Source: a bacterium
GTDB taxonomy: Bacteria; Cyanobacteriota; Vampirovibrionia; Obscuribacterales; Obscuribacteraceae
Direction of reading: 5' to 3'
Length of the DNA: 64,000 nucleotides
Assembly (NCBI GenBank): GCA_016124935.1
Contig: WGMS01000020.1
Span: 91,133-155,132, forward strand
The notes beneath the pieces are model-generated. The model saw nothing but the letters and a program-made list of their open reading frames with translations, did no database searches and had not been told where the DNA came from. This document shows, one piece after another, positions 17,294 through 25,200 of this stretch. Each line of letters begins with the position of its first letter. The first letter of the stretch is position 1. A program made the translations under genes and the position numbers.

Positions 17294-17941
17294 ATGGAAA
17301 ACAAAATTCTTACCTACTTCATCGAGTTCGCTGTGAAAGATTGGTTCGCGTCGATTCCGATTACCATTTGTTCTGTGTGGACCGTAGCGGTGATTGTTGA
17401 GAGGTATCTCTATTATCAACAAAACCGCAGAGATGTGACCGCCTTCATTCATCAACTGCAAAGAGAGCTGGAGAATAGCAATCTTCAGAAAGCCCAGGCT
17501 ACTTGCAGCCGTCTCGGCGGAGTGGTCGGCGAGGTGGCGGAAGAGGGTGTGCGACTTCTGGCGGAGCAAAAAGAAGACTTCTCCAAAGCCTTCGATATCA
17601 CCGTCGGTCTGGTCTCCAGAAAGCTAGAGAAGAACATCGCCGTACTTGGTACCGTTGGTGCTACCTGTCCCTTCCTTGGACTATTCGGAACCGTCGTCGG
17701 GGTCGTATTCACCCTGGATGAACTCGGTGCATCCGGTGGTGGCACCCAGACCGTTGTAATCGGTGTTGCTAAAGCGCTGATTGCTACAGGTTATGGTCTT
17801 CTGGTCGCTATCATCGCGGTTATCTTCAACAACTGGTATACGAATATCGTTAAACGATTCAACGATGACTTCCAGCTCTTGAAACTTCTCTTCCTCAGTT
17901 TCGTTGCCGAAGCCGAAGCCGGCGAAGCCAACTACAGCTAG
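17294..17941 (+). CDS. exbB: MotA/TolQ/ExbB proton-channel family protein
   Basis: The 215-residue inner-membrane protein has the three helices of the family: about 17-37 (after the amphipathic start, SIPITICSVWTVAVIVERYL), about 117-140 (AVLGTVGATCPFLGLFGTVVG, the conserved channel-lining helix with the Thr and Gly residues) and about 155-180 (VVIGVAKALIATGYGLLVAI). With ExbD it forms the proton channel that powers TonB. Length and motif placement fit ExbB/TolQ; assignment as ExbB rather than TolQ relies on the adjacent TonB gene. It sits between tonB-like (35 bp) and exbD (32 bp). Confidence 0.9.
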   Translation: MENKILTYFIEFAVKDWFASIPITICSVWTVAVIVERYLYYQQNRRDVTAFIHQLQRELENSNLQKAQATCSRLGGVVGEVAEEGVRLLAEQKEDFSKAFDITVGLVSRKLEKNIAVLGTVGATCPFLGLFGTVVGVVFTLDELGASGGGTQTVVIGVAKALIATGYGLLVAIIAVIFNNWYTNIVKRFNDDFQLLKLLFLSFVAEAEAGEANYS

Positions 17942-17973
17942 GATCAGGATTAACAGAAAGGGGGTGATCGAGC

Positions 17974-18402
17974 ATGTCCATGGGAGCATCTGGTGAGTCT
18001 TTCGAGAACATCAATATCACTCCTTTGACTGATGTGTTCCTGGTTCTCCTGGTGATCATGATTCTGATCGCTCCCCTTATCGATAAGTCCGAGCTCAAAA
18101 TCAAGCCGCCCGAGACTTATAACGCTAAAAAAGAGAACTCCCGCACCAAGACCATAATGATCGATGTGGACGCGGAAGGAAGGGTGGCCATCCAGGGCAA
18201 GACCCTGGAGAGTAATGACGAAGCGACGATTCAGAACGTTCTGGGTGGTATCATCAAGAATCTTGGCGTAGAAGATATGCCGGTTACCGTCAATGCCGAT
18301 GGTAACTGCAAACAGAAAGATATTATCGCTATAATGAACGCCTGCTCTCAGATCGGTATCAAGCGTATGAGAGTCGCCACCATCCAGACGACCAATTACT
18401 AG
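17974..18402 (+). CDS. exbD: Biopolymer transport protein ExbD/TolR
   Basis: The 142-residue protein has a short cytosolic N terminus, NINITPLTDVFLVLLVIMILIA, containing the essential Asp of the transmembrane helix in the family pattern (I-x-P-L-x-D-x-x-x-x-L-L). A periplasmic domain follows, ending DIIAIMNACSQIGIKRMRVAT, the typical closing helix/strand. It is a partner of the ExbB homologue upstream. GGGGGTGATCG sits upstream of the ATG. Its stop is separated by only 3 bp from the aroE TTG start. Confidence 0.9.
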   Translation: MSMGASGESFENINITPLTDVFLVLLVIMILIAPLIDKSELKIKPPETYNAKKENSRTKTIMIDVDAEGRVAIQGKTLESNDEATIQNVLGGIIKNLGVEDMPVTVNADGNCKQKDIIAIMNACSQIGIKRMRVATIQTTNY

Positions 18403-18405
18403 AAT

Positions 18406-19272
18406 TTGATTCGGACAAACTATTTGCTTGGACTTGTAGGAAAGGGCATCGACCATTCCAGAAGCCCGGCTATCCACGGTGCGTTGTTGGAACTTGCCGG
18501 TCTTTCCGGTGGCTATAAGCTTTTCGACCTGCCTGAAGAAGAGCTGTCGTCTTTCATGGTCCGCATGAAAGACGGTCTGGGACCAATGGGGATTAATGTC
18601 ACCATCCCGCATAAGATCGCTGTGCGGAGTTTTGTCGATCGAGTAGATAGCAGAGTCGAGATCTTGGGAGCTCTCAACACTGTAGTATACGAAGAATACG
18701 AAGATACAAGCGGTATATTGAAAGGCTATAACACCGATGTCTACGGCTTTGGAGCGGCTCTGGAAGAGGCGGAGCATGGCTGTCCGGGAGCGAGTGCCAT
18801 AGTCTATGGCTATGGCGGTGCGGCCAGGGCGGTGGTGATAACGCTGATAGAACAAGGCTATCGCAGAATCGCCATTGCCGGTCGCAATAGAGATTCGGTG
18901 CAGGAATTTCTGAACGGGTTCTGTGAAAATATAGGCGAATGCCATTTTGAGGCGCTTGATTCGGCGTCACGAATAAACGAGTTCGACTTGCTGGTCAACT
19001 GTGCCCCCTTCGGTCAGGGCGGTCGCGGGCTGCCTTTAGAGTTTTCATCTTTATTCTCCTGTTTGGAAAAGGGTGCCTTGGTTTTTGATCTGGTCTATGC
19101 TCCACCTGGATCCTCCGTTTCTACCCTGGTGGTGGAGGAGGCGCGCAGTCAGGGTTATAGAGCGATAGACGGCTGGGGCATGCTCATGCACCAGGCTCTC
19201 GAGTCTTTTCGGATCTGGACAGGGGTCAGCATAGATAAACCCGCCCTGGAAGCAGCTCTATCCCCAAAATAA
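18406..19272 (+). CDS. aroE: Shikimate dehydrogenase
   Basis: AroE reduces 3-dehydroshikimate with NADPH, the fourth step of the shikimate route. The 288-residue product has the substrate motif HSRSPAIHGALLE near the N terminus, NVTIPHK with catalytic Lys70, ALNTVV, the catalytic Asp111 in YNTDVYGF, the NADP loop YGYGGAARAV (134-143), and a C-terminal DGWGMLMHQALESFRIWTG, all diagnostic. The TTG start at 18406, 3 bp after exbD, gives the normal family N terminus; no ATG would. Translation probably depends on exbD. Grouping with TonB/ExbBD is unusual and likely only reflects shared transcription. Confidence 0.94.
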   Translation: MIRTNYLLGLVGKGIDHSRSPAIHGALLELAGLSGGYKLFDLPEEELSSFMVRMKDGLGPMGINVTIPHKIAVRSFVDRVDSRVEILGALNTVVYEEYEDTSGILKGYNTDVYGFGAALEEAEHGCPGASAIVYGYGGAARAVVITLIEQGYRRIAIAGRNRDSVQEFLNGFCENIGECHFEALDSASRINEFDLLVNCAPFGQGGRGLPLEFSSLFSCLEKGALVFDLVYAPPGSSVSTLVVEEARSQGYRAIDGWGMLMHQALESFRIWTGVSIDKPALEAALSPK

Positions 19273-19306
19273 AACCAGCCCACTGTTGAGTTGAGGGGCT
19301 GGTTTA
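19271..19306. terminator. Bidirectional intrinsic terminator
   Basis: AAACCAGCCC (19272-19281) pairs perfectly with GGGCTGGTTT (19296-19305). There are T residues after the stem on the plus strand and an A-run before it, so it can stop both aroE and the convergent SCP2 gene. It begins within the aroE stop codon. Confidence 0.85.
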
Positions 19307-19332
19307 ATAATCTGTCACTGTATACAGTGTCT

Positions 19333-19701
19333 TTAAATAAAGGGCGCCTGACCTTCGAAGAAGACTGGAACCAGTTGCATGGCCAGACCGAGTTCTCCTT
19401 CGATGGAGAGGATGCCCGACATCGCTGCGGTCATCGCCGTCATTCTTCCGGCGAGGATCATCTCGAGGTCATCGGCGTCGATGGATATGAAGCAATCCGC
19501 CTTCGACTTTGCTTCTTCGGAGCCGGGCTCTTGAGCGGTAAATTCACAGGCTCCGTTAGATATTTTTGTGAGCCAGGAGCCGCCACCTTCGCCTTTTATG
19601 GTGATCAAATAGGTAGCCGACAGGTTTTTAGCCGCGTCCGCGTTGAATCGTTTTTGTAATGCTTCAATTTTTTCGTTTGCCAGCACCGATGCGTTCTCCA
19701 T
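19333..19701 (-). CDS. SCP2 sterol-carrier-fold protein
   Basis: The 122-residue, single-domain cytosolic protein shows the SCP-2 lipid-binding pattern: a first helix with F/N, then strands (ATYLITIKGEGGGSWLT) and the conserved 'D-C-F-I-S-I-D-A-D-D-L-E-M-I-L-A-G' segment (residues 68-84, the family's typical D-x-x-x-x-x-x-A-x-D-x-x-x-x-x-x-G). A hydrophobic C-terminal helix follows (SIEGELGLAMQLVPVF). SCP2 domains bind acyl chains or isoprenoids in a pocket; the ligand here is unknown. It is monocistronic, divergent from the gene at 19907. Confidence 0.82.
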   Translation of the reverse strand: MENASVLANEKIEALQKRFNADAAKNLSATYLITIKGEGGGSWLTKISNGACEFTAQEPGSEEAKSKADCFISIDADDLEMILAGRMTAMTAAMSGILSIEGELGLAMQLVPVFFEGQAPFI

Positions 19702-19893
19702 AAGTTTTTATCTCCAAAATATGAACATCCACGTTTCCGGGAAGCCATAGAATATCGGCTGAATCTGCAGAATTATAACGCACAGGCTCTCTATGTGAAT
19801 CCGAGATCGCCTTGAATTAGAGGAAATTCCCTTAGGTTGCAGTAAACTGTAGAGTGGTTGCTAACTTTCATAGCATCCATAAACATCCATAAC

Positions 19894-19909
19894 AGGAGTA
19901 CCGGTCTTG
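19894..19909 (+). promoter_or_regulatory. Ribosome-binding site deciding a TTG start
   Basis: AGGAG at 19894-19898 lies eight bases before the TTG at 19907. No in-frame ATG lies near, so the site fixes the start of the DciA-like gene. Confidence 0.75.
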
Positions 19910-20602
19910 GTCCGAAGCGGAAGAGGCGGCAGAAGAAACAAGAAATTCAGCTCCCTTTCTACGGTGCTGAGTAAGGTCGTAAACAAGTACGGCATTGAAA
20001 AGCGGCTCCGGGAGCACACTTTCATGTCGATGTGGTCCCATGTTGTCGGTGAGCCCTGGGCCAGTTTGTCGAGACCGGTCTTCTTCGATTATGAGCGTAA
20101 TCTTGTGGTGGCGGTCAAAGACAGCGCTGTGGCCCAGGAGTTGTCCCTTCGCAAACACGATATTCTCACCAATCTGCATAAGATGGCCCGCAGCGTAGGG
20201 ATCAATCTCAAGGGTCTGCGCTTCGACATCAAAGGCTATTCACGGCTTAAAATTCTAGAAGAGCAAATCGCCGCCGAAGCTCTGCTCAGAGAGTCCGGAG
20301 GGACCCAGGGACCGCGGGAGCCTTCTAGAGAGGAGCTTGCCGTCCTGGAGCTGAACCCGGAAGAGCTTGCCGAATTAGAAAATTTCAAAGAAAATCTTGC
20401 GCCCTCGGAGGTCTCATCCCGCTTTTTCGAAATATATGAGCGAGACTTAAGAAGACGCGCATGGCTCCAGCGGAATGCCTCCCTGGTATCGGGCAACTGC
20501 GGAAGCTGCGGCAATGCGGAGCTGCGTTTACATGGCGAAAATCGGCTGTGTGGACCATGCTTCGTGGTCTCCGCCGCATTTCTCAAGGACAAGAATGCTT
20601 AA
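19907..20602 (+). CDS. DciA/DUF721-like protein with C-terminal zinc finger
   Basis: The 231-residue protein has an N-terminal DUF721 domain (about 15-115: LSTVLSKVVNKYGIEKRL, MWSHVVGEPWASLS, then DSAVAQELSLRKHDILTNL). This is the fold of DciA, which loads the replicative helicase in bacteria without DnaC. The second half is a charged helical linker and a C-terminal zinc finger with C-x2-C pairs (CGSC and CGPC, about 202-222). DUF721 proteins usually end after the KH-like domain, so the zinc finger is an addition. The start is a TTG with a strong site (AGGAG). It lies about 150 bp upstream of ftsEX on the same strand. Confidence 0.75.
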   Translation: MVRSGRGGRRNKKFSSLSTVLSKVVNKYGIEKRLREHTFMSMWSHVVGEPWASLSRPVFFDYERNLVVAVKDSAVAQELSLRKHDILTNLHKMARSVGINLKGLRFDIKGYSRLKILEEQIAAEALLRESGGTQGPREPSREELAVLELNPEELAELENFKENLAPSEVSSRFFEIYERDLRRRAWLQRNASLVSGNCGSCGNAELRLHGENRLCGPCFVVSAAFLKDKNA

Positions 20603-20748
20603 AGATAATGCAAGGTTGATATTTTTCAAGGCTGCCGGAAGCTGAACATGTTATGATTCTGCCGGTTGTAAGTTGCTTGTTATCCTGATGGTTCCATAGG
20701 TTTAAGGGTGGTCAAGAATTAGCGCCCTTTCAGGTCAATCGGTGTCAA

Positions 20749-21444
20749 ATGATTCGATTACAAAACGTCTCCAAGACTTATGGCGGTCGTCCGGCCCTTA
20801 AGGACATCAACCTTCATGTGGCTCTGGGCGAGTTTGCCTTCCTTGTCGGACCCTCCGGAGCCGGTAAGTCGACTCTTATGCGTCTTCTCTATCGCGAGGA
20901 GATGCCCACCGCCGGCAATGTTTTCATCGGCGGTGTCAATCTGAACAAGCTCGGCTCCAGGCAGATTCCACTTCTTAGAAGAAGACTCGGAATTGTTTTT
21001 CAGGATTACAAATTGCTTCCCCGGCAGACCGCTTACGACAATGTCGCCTATATCCTGAGGGCCCTTGGTGTCGATGAGAAAGATGTGCGCAAGCGCGTAA
21101 CCAGCGCACTGAATGTGGTGAACCTTGAAGATAAAGCGTCTGCCTACCCCGATGAACTTTCCGGTGGTGAGCAGCAAAGGGTAGGTATCGCCCGGGCCAT
21201 AGTCAACGGTCCTCCGGTTCTTCTTGCCGATGAGCCCACCGGAAACCTGGATCCGGCCACATCCCTCGAAATTGTGCAACTCCTGGCCCGGATCTCGGAG
21301 CGAGGCACCACGGTATTGATCTCCACCCATGACCACACCATCGTCAACACGATGCGCCGGCGGGTTATCTCCCTGAAACAGGGCGAGATCATAACCGACG
21401 TGGATTCCGGAATGTATGAAGTAGAGATGAGTGTCGAGAGCTAA
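20749..21444 (+). CDS. ftsE: Cell-division ATP-binding protein FtsE
   Basis: The 231-residue ABC ATPase has Walker A GPSGAGKSTLM (residues about 39-49), a Q-loop FQDYKLLPRQTAYDNVAY that is the FtsE-specific form, the signature LSGGEQQRVGIARAI, and Walker B VLLADEPTGNLDP with the H-loop STHDHTIV. With FtsX it forms the complex that activates cell-wall hydrolases at the division site. It ends 6 bp before ftsX. Upstream DciA-like and downstream terminator frame a compact unit. Confidence 0.95.
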   Translation: MIRLQNVSKTYGGRPALKDINLHVALGEFAFLVGPSGAGKSTLMRLLYREEMPTAGNVFIGGVNLNKLGSRQIPLLRRRLGIVFQDYKLLPRQTAYDNVAYILRALGVDEKDVRKRVTSALNVVNLEDKASAYPDELSGGEQQRVGIARAIVNGPPVLLADEPTGNLDPATSLEIVQLLARISERGTTVLISTHDHTIVNTMRRRVISLKQGEIITDVDSGMYEVEMSVES

Positions 21445-21450
21445 CAGCAG

Positions 21451-22323
21451 ATGCGTATTTTAAGGATTTTCTACAGAGTAATAATAGAGACCATCCTCGG
21501 TGTAAAACACAGTGGCTGGTCGAACTGGCTGGTAATCAGCATTCTTGCCATATCTCTGACTATCTTCGGCAGTATTTTGCAGTTGACTATGACTCTCAAG
21601 AATGTGGTCAACTCTTTCGGCTCCCAGATGATAGTCTCGGCTTATCTCAGCGATAGCTACGAGCCTAAAGTTGTGGCTAAAGACGTCAGTCAGTATCCTG
21701 AAGTGAAGATGGTCGAGGTGATAACCAAAGACATCTCCTGGCAGGAGATGAAGAAGTCTTTGAACGTGGCCGCCATCAAGAACCCTTTGCCCAATACCTT
21801 ACATGTCACCGCCAAAGAGCCGGATCAGGTCACCGAACTTGCACAGAAGCTGGAGCTCCTGCCTTCGGTGGAAGCGGTCAAATATCCGATGATGGTGGCT
21901 AAGCGAATCAACGAAGTGCGCCATTTCTTCGAAATCGCGGGGGTTTTCGTGACCGCCGCTCTGACCACCGCTACTTTGACGGTCATCGGTAACACCATCC
22001 ATCTGGTCATTCAAGCAAGACAACGTGAGATCCAGATTCTCTCTTTGATGGGAGTTGGGCATTTTTATATAAAGTGTCCCTTCGTGCTTCAAGGAGCGCT
22101 CTATGGACTGCTTTCGGCGGTTCTCGCCATGCTGGTTCTCTTCTGCGTGCATATGTATGCGATCCAGCCTTATCTGACTACGAACATGGCCAATATTCTG
22201 CCGGCGCTGCCTAAAGGTGTGGGTTACAGCCTGGTCGAGACCTTCCTCGTAATGGTCATCTTAGGAGTGGCGGTCGGTGCCGGTGGCGGCGCCTGGACCT
22301 CGGGCAAGTATCTCAAGATCTAG
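21451..22323 (+). CDS. ftsX: Cell-division protein FtsX
   Basis: The 290-residue membrane protein has one N-terminal helix (about 24-46), an extracytoplasmic domain (about 60-165: AYLSDSYEPKVVAKDV and following) and three C-terminal helices (about 172-193, 222-244, 262-284), the FtsX topology. The conserved RQREIQILSLMGVG segment after the second helix is present. It partners FtsE 6 bp upstream. It transmits ATP-driven movement to periplasmic hydrolase activators, probably including EnvC- or PcsB-like proteins, none of which is in this window. Confidence 0.93.
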   Translation: MRILRIFYRVIIETILGVKHSGWSNWLVISILAISLTIFGSILQLTMTLKNVVNSFGSQMIVSAYLSDSYEPKVVAKDVSQYPEVKMVEVITKDISWQEMKKSLNVAAIKNPLPNTLHVTAKEPDQVTELAQKLELLPSVEAVKYPMMVAKRINEVRHFFEIAGVFVTAALTTATLTVIGNTIHLVIQARQREIQILSLMGVGHFYIKCPFVLQGALYGLLSAVLAMLVLFCVHMYAIQPYLTTNMANILPALPKGVGYSLVETFLVMVILGVAVGAGGGAWTSGKYLKI

Positions 22324-22335
22324 CAAATAGCAAAT

Positions 22336-22364
22336 AAAAAGGACCTGCGAAGCAGGTCCTTTAG
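22336..22364. terminator. Intrinsic terminator between ftsX and cyclophilin gene
   Basis: GGACCTGC (22341-22348) pairs with GCAGGTCC (22352-22359) around GAA, flanked by AAAAA and TTTA. It works in both directions between convergent genes. Confidence 0.88.
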
Positions 22365-22381
22365 TTATATCAGGCTCCGCT

Positions 22382-22831
22382 CTATGTCTGGGCGACAACT
22401 TCGACTTTGGTCATTTTGTCTTGAGCTCTCAAGTTCATGACCACATCAAGACCTTCTTCCACCTTGCCGAAGACGGCATACTGACCGTCAAGGAAAGAGG
22501 CCGGTGCCAGGGTAAAGTAGAACTGGCAAGAGGCTGAATCGGGGTCATTGGTTCTCGCCATGGCGATTACGCCGGCGGAGTCATGCTTGAGGTGCGGTTT
22601 TGTTTCAAGTTTGATTTTCTTCGGAGAGCCACCAGTACCGGTGCCGGTCGGATCGCCTCCCTGAATACAGAAATTCGGCTCGTAACGATGAAAAATGAGA
22701 CCGTCGTAGAACTTATTGCCGACCAGCTCGAGGAAATTGCCGGCTGTTATCGGAGCGTCGTTCTTATAGATGCGAATTTTAATGGTTCCTTTTGTAGTCT
22801 CCATCGAGACCAGGGGATCGTTATTGGACAT
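22382..22831 (-). CDS. Cytosolic cyclophilin-type peptidyl-prolyl isomerase
   Basis: The 149-residue single-domain cyclophilin lacks a signal peptide. Motifs: [22 protein letters not shown] (about 47-68, with the catalytic Arg of the F-H-R motif), [20 protein letters not shown] (with the Q-F-Y/F-F motif) and [11 protein letters not shown]. It catalyses cis/trans isomerisation of Xaa-Pro bonds. ATG 22831 has AAAGGAGAG just upstream. It follows a secreted paralogue (22843-23460) by 11 bp and shares with it a 32-bp identical stretch. Confidence 0.92.
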   Translation of the reverse strand: MSNNDPLVSMETTKGTIKIRIYKNDAPITAGNFLELVGNKFYDGLIFHRYEPNFCIQGGDPTGTGTGGSPKKIKLETKPHLKHDSAGVIAMARTNDPDSASCQFYFTLAPASFLDGQYAVFGKVEEGLDVVMNLRAQDKMTKVEVVAQT

Positions 22832-22842
22832 GCTCTCTCCTT

Positions 22843-23460
22843 TTACTTTTCGTTTTTGGTTCCTTCGATATAGACTTCCTGCATCTTATCGCCTTTCCTG
22901 AGCTGGTAGACGATTTCGAGCCCTTCTATGACTTTGCCGAAGACGGCATAGTCATTGTCGAGTTCGGAGCGAGGGGACAGAATTATATAGAACTGGGATG
23001 AACCGGAATTAGGGTCGCTCTTTCTTGCCAGTCCGACCATGCCCATCTCGCTGTGTTTCAGTTTGTCGCTGACCTCCAGCGGGATGGTCTTGCCGGAGCC
23101 ACCAGTACCGGTGCCGGTCGGATCGCCGCCCTGGATGACGAACTGCGGGTCATAGCGATGGAAAGTAAGACCGTTATAGAAGCCCTCTTTCACCAGAGAG
23201 AGAAAATGGGCTGCGGTGACCGGAACATCCTCTTCGAATATCTGGATTTGAAACTGGCCTTTGTTCGTGATCACAGTCACCACTGTTTCGTCGCCTTTCT
23301 TCCTTGTCTTTTTGGTTTTCTTGGCAAGCAGCAATTTTTTAGCCGACGCCGGTGTTTTAGCGAAGGCTGTCTGCATGGAAACAGGATTTAAGATAATTGC
23401 CGCTACCAGGAAAAATATCGAGACCGCAGCAAGGATTGTCAGCCGAGAGTACAGTTGCAT
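22843..23460 (-). CDS. Exported cyclophilin-type peptidyl-prolyl isomerase
   Basis: The 205-residue protein has an N-terminal hydrophobic helix (about 6-27) acting as signal or anchor, then a Lys-rich linker ([16 protein letters not shown]) and a cyclophilin domain (about 60-200). The domain includes [40 protein letters not shown] and DYAVFGKV. The catalytic Arg of FHR is present. ATG 23460 has AGGAG upstream; longer in-frame starts further upstream give no sensible sequence. It is the exported partner of the cytosolic copy next door. Confidence 0.9.
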   Translation of the reverse strand: MQLYSRLTILAAVSIFFLVAAIILNPVSMQTAFAKTPASAKKLLLAKKTKKTRKKGDETVVTVITNKGQFQIQIFEEDVPVTAAHFLSLVKEGFYNGLTFHRYDPQFVIQGGDPTGTGTGGSGKTIPLEVSDKLKHSEMGMVGLARKSDPNSGSSQFYIILSPRSELDNDYAVFGKVIEGLEIVYQLRKGDKMQEVYIEGTKNEK

Positions 23461-23546
23461 CGAGCTCCTATCTCCAGATCGGATAAACGAGACAGATTGT
23501 AGCAAGTTTTGAATTGTATGGTACGGACTGGATTGGATCGGACCGA

Positions 23547-24359
23547 TTACTTTCTCACCGGAATCGCCAGAACCTCGGATATCCTTGCATAGGGTGGATA
23601 CATCACCGGTACGTAGATCTGGTCGTTGCCCGGTCTCAGGCAGTCTTCTTTGAAGGCGGCCCATCCTATGGTATTGTCGCCCGGCATCAAAAGCCTGAGA
23701 CCGAATCTCTCCCCTTCCACCTCATGACGACCACGATCTCTTCCGAGGGCTATGCCGAGATTGCGTTTTCTGTTTTCGGACGGCGTCAAATACTCCATGG
23801 TCAGAGGTGTGGCCATGCCCAGACTTGCCACTGTGGCCGCACCGATGATCGCTTTCTTACCCGGGGTGAGCAGATTGTTGTCATGCCCTTCCAGGGTGGA
23901 GGCATCGATGGATTTGTCCGGTGCTCTGGCCTGACCGGCGGCTTCTCTGGAAAATGAAGACTGGGATCCCAGAATGAGCAACGGTTTTTCGGTGTTGTTA
24001 GATACCGTTATCTTGAAGAACTTGAGGTTATCCCCTTTGTATCTCGAAAGGGGAGAGTAGCTCAGCAACTCGGCGCTGGAGACGATGCCGCCTTTTTCCA
24101 GCTCACCGCTCAGCTTGAGGTCTTTAGGCCTGGTCTGTTTGAACAGCTCTTCCACCTGTTCGTCGGTGGTCTTGTTCCGGTCTCTCAAATCGGCCGGGCG
24201 CACCGGCAGCTTTTCCTCTAGGGCCGGGGCAATCGGTCCTTTTAGCCTTTTTTCAATTATCGCTTCGCTCTCGTCTTCCAGGGCCTGGCTGAACGCAGGA
24301 GCGGCCACGAATGTCAGGGCAATTGCCATGGTAATAGCGATGGGATTCCGTTTATGCAT
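23547..24359 (-). CDS. Secreted protein of unknown function
   Basis: The 270-residue product has a signal peptide (residues about 5-25, ending APAFSQA). The middle region reads KFFKITVSNNTEKPLLILG, resembling a small beta-sandwich ('T-V-x-N-x-T-x-x-P' as in DUF-type chaperone or Ig-like folds). A short hydrophobic glycine/alanine segment follows (AAIIGAATVASLGMATPL-like, about 160-180). No family is recognised. It heads a run of three minus-strand secreted unknowns (23547-25905) with gaps of 70-99 bp. Confidence 0.55.
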   Translation of the reverse strand: MHKRNPIAITMAIALTFVAAPAFSQALEDESEAIIEKRLKGPIAPALEEKLPVRPADLRDRNKTTDEQVEELFKQTRPKDLKLSGELEKGGIVSSAELLSYSPLSRYKGDNLKFFKITVSNNTEKPLLILGSQSSFSREAAGQARAPDKSIDASTLEGHDNNLLTPGKKAIIGAATVASLGMATPLTMEYLTPSENRKRNLGIALGRDRGRHEVEGERFGLRLLMPGDNTIGWAAFKEDCLRPGNDQIYVPVMYPPYARISEVLAIPVRK

Positions 24360-24429
24360 GGCAGATAAACTACCAGGTCTTGGCGGGCTTCTTCCACTAG
24401 GCTGAACTCATTCTTTCTTTTGGGTTCGA

Positions 24430-25101
24430 TTAGCGGCGTCTTTGACCGACCAGTTGATAGGTTACCTTGGCCCGGGGCGGCTCTCCCTGCTTAACAATGG
24501 TGATTCGCTCCAGACCTTTGAAGCGTTTACCATCGGGCGAAAGTTCCATGACGATAGCTTCCTGGGCCATGGTGTTTTTGATCGGATGACCGTAGCGGAT
24601 GAAGGCGGTGTTACCCTGGACTTTGTTGACGAAAAGCGGGCTGCGTGCCCCTTCTTCGTTGGAGAAGGCGTAGCCCTCTGAGGGATTGCCGGAAATTGTC
24701 CAGACGTTCTTGGTGCTGCCGGCGAAGATCTGGGGAATGGCCGCCTGGAACTGGGGCTGGGCTTCGAAGCCCTGGCGCTGACCTTTGACCAGCCAGGTGC
24801 CGAGGAATTGCGGAGGCAGAGGGATGCTTCTTTGAACACCTGCTTCCATCGGGGGGCGGCCGCCCTGCATCCCTGTTCCGCCCTGTATCGGTGCCTGTTC
24901 TCGGATGCCGCCCTGATAGGGCTGAATCACTTGCGGGACAGGATATTCCGCCTGGCCTTCATAGGGATTCTGGCCCGGCATCACCTCTTTTTGCTCGATG
25001 CCGAGTTCGAACGGTTTTGCATGGGCAGCCGGCGACGCATAAAGAAATGCCAGGCCAAGGACAAGGATCAGGCTAACCAATCTGGCTGGGTATTCAGGCA
25101 T
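24430..25101 (-). CDS. Secreted protein of unknown function
   Basis: The 223-residue product has a signal peptide (residues about 8-28, ending AAHAKP). A Pro/Gly/Gln-rich linker follows to about residue 95, then a single predicted beta-rich domain starting FLGTWLVKGQRQGF (about 100-220) and ending VTYQLVGQRRR. The 'L-G-x-W-x-V-x-G-x-R' beginning is seen in small lipocalin-like or calycin-type exported proteins, but I cannot confirm a family. GAGGAG lies just before ATG 25101. Confidence 0.55.
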   Translation of the reverse strand: MPEYPARLVSLILVLGLAFLYASPAAHAKPFELGIEQKEVMPGQNPYEGQAEYPVPQVIQPYQGGIREQAPIQGGTGMQGGRPPMEAGVQRSIPLPPQFLGTWLVKGQRQGFEAQPQFQAAIPQIFAGSTKNVWTISGNPSEGYAFSNEEGARSPLFVNKVQGNTAFIRYGHPIKNTMAQEAIVMELSPDGKRFKGLERITIVKQGEPPRAKVTYQLVGQRRR

Positions 25102-25200
25102 GACTCTCTCCTCGTCCGCGGTCCAAGCTATATTGTAGCCGGATTAGCCAATTTTAACCAATGATGGCCAATCTGTTTCAATATATACCCAGAAGCGGCT

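Noticed and set aside
17950..18945. 331-codon minus-strand frame overlapping exbD and aroE
   Set aside because: Both strands cannot be coding; exbD and aroE are well supported by motifs.
23461..23664. Longer start for the exported cyclophilin
   Set aside because: No signal peptide would remain at the N terminus, and the AGGAG site supports 23460.
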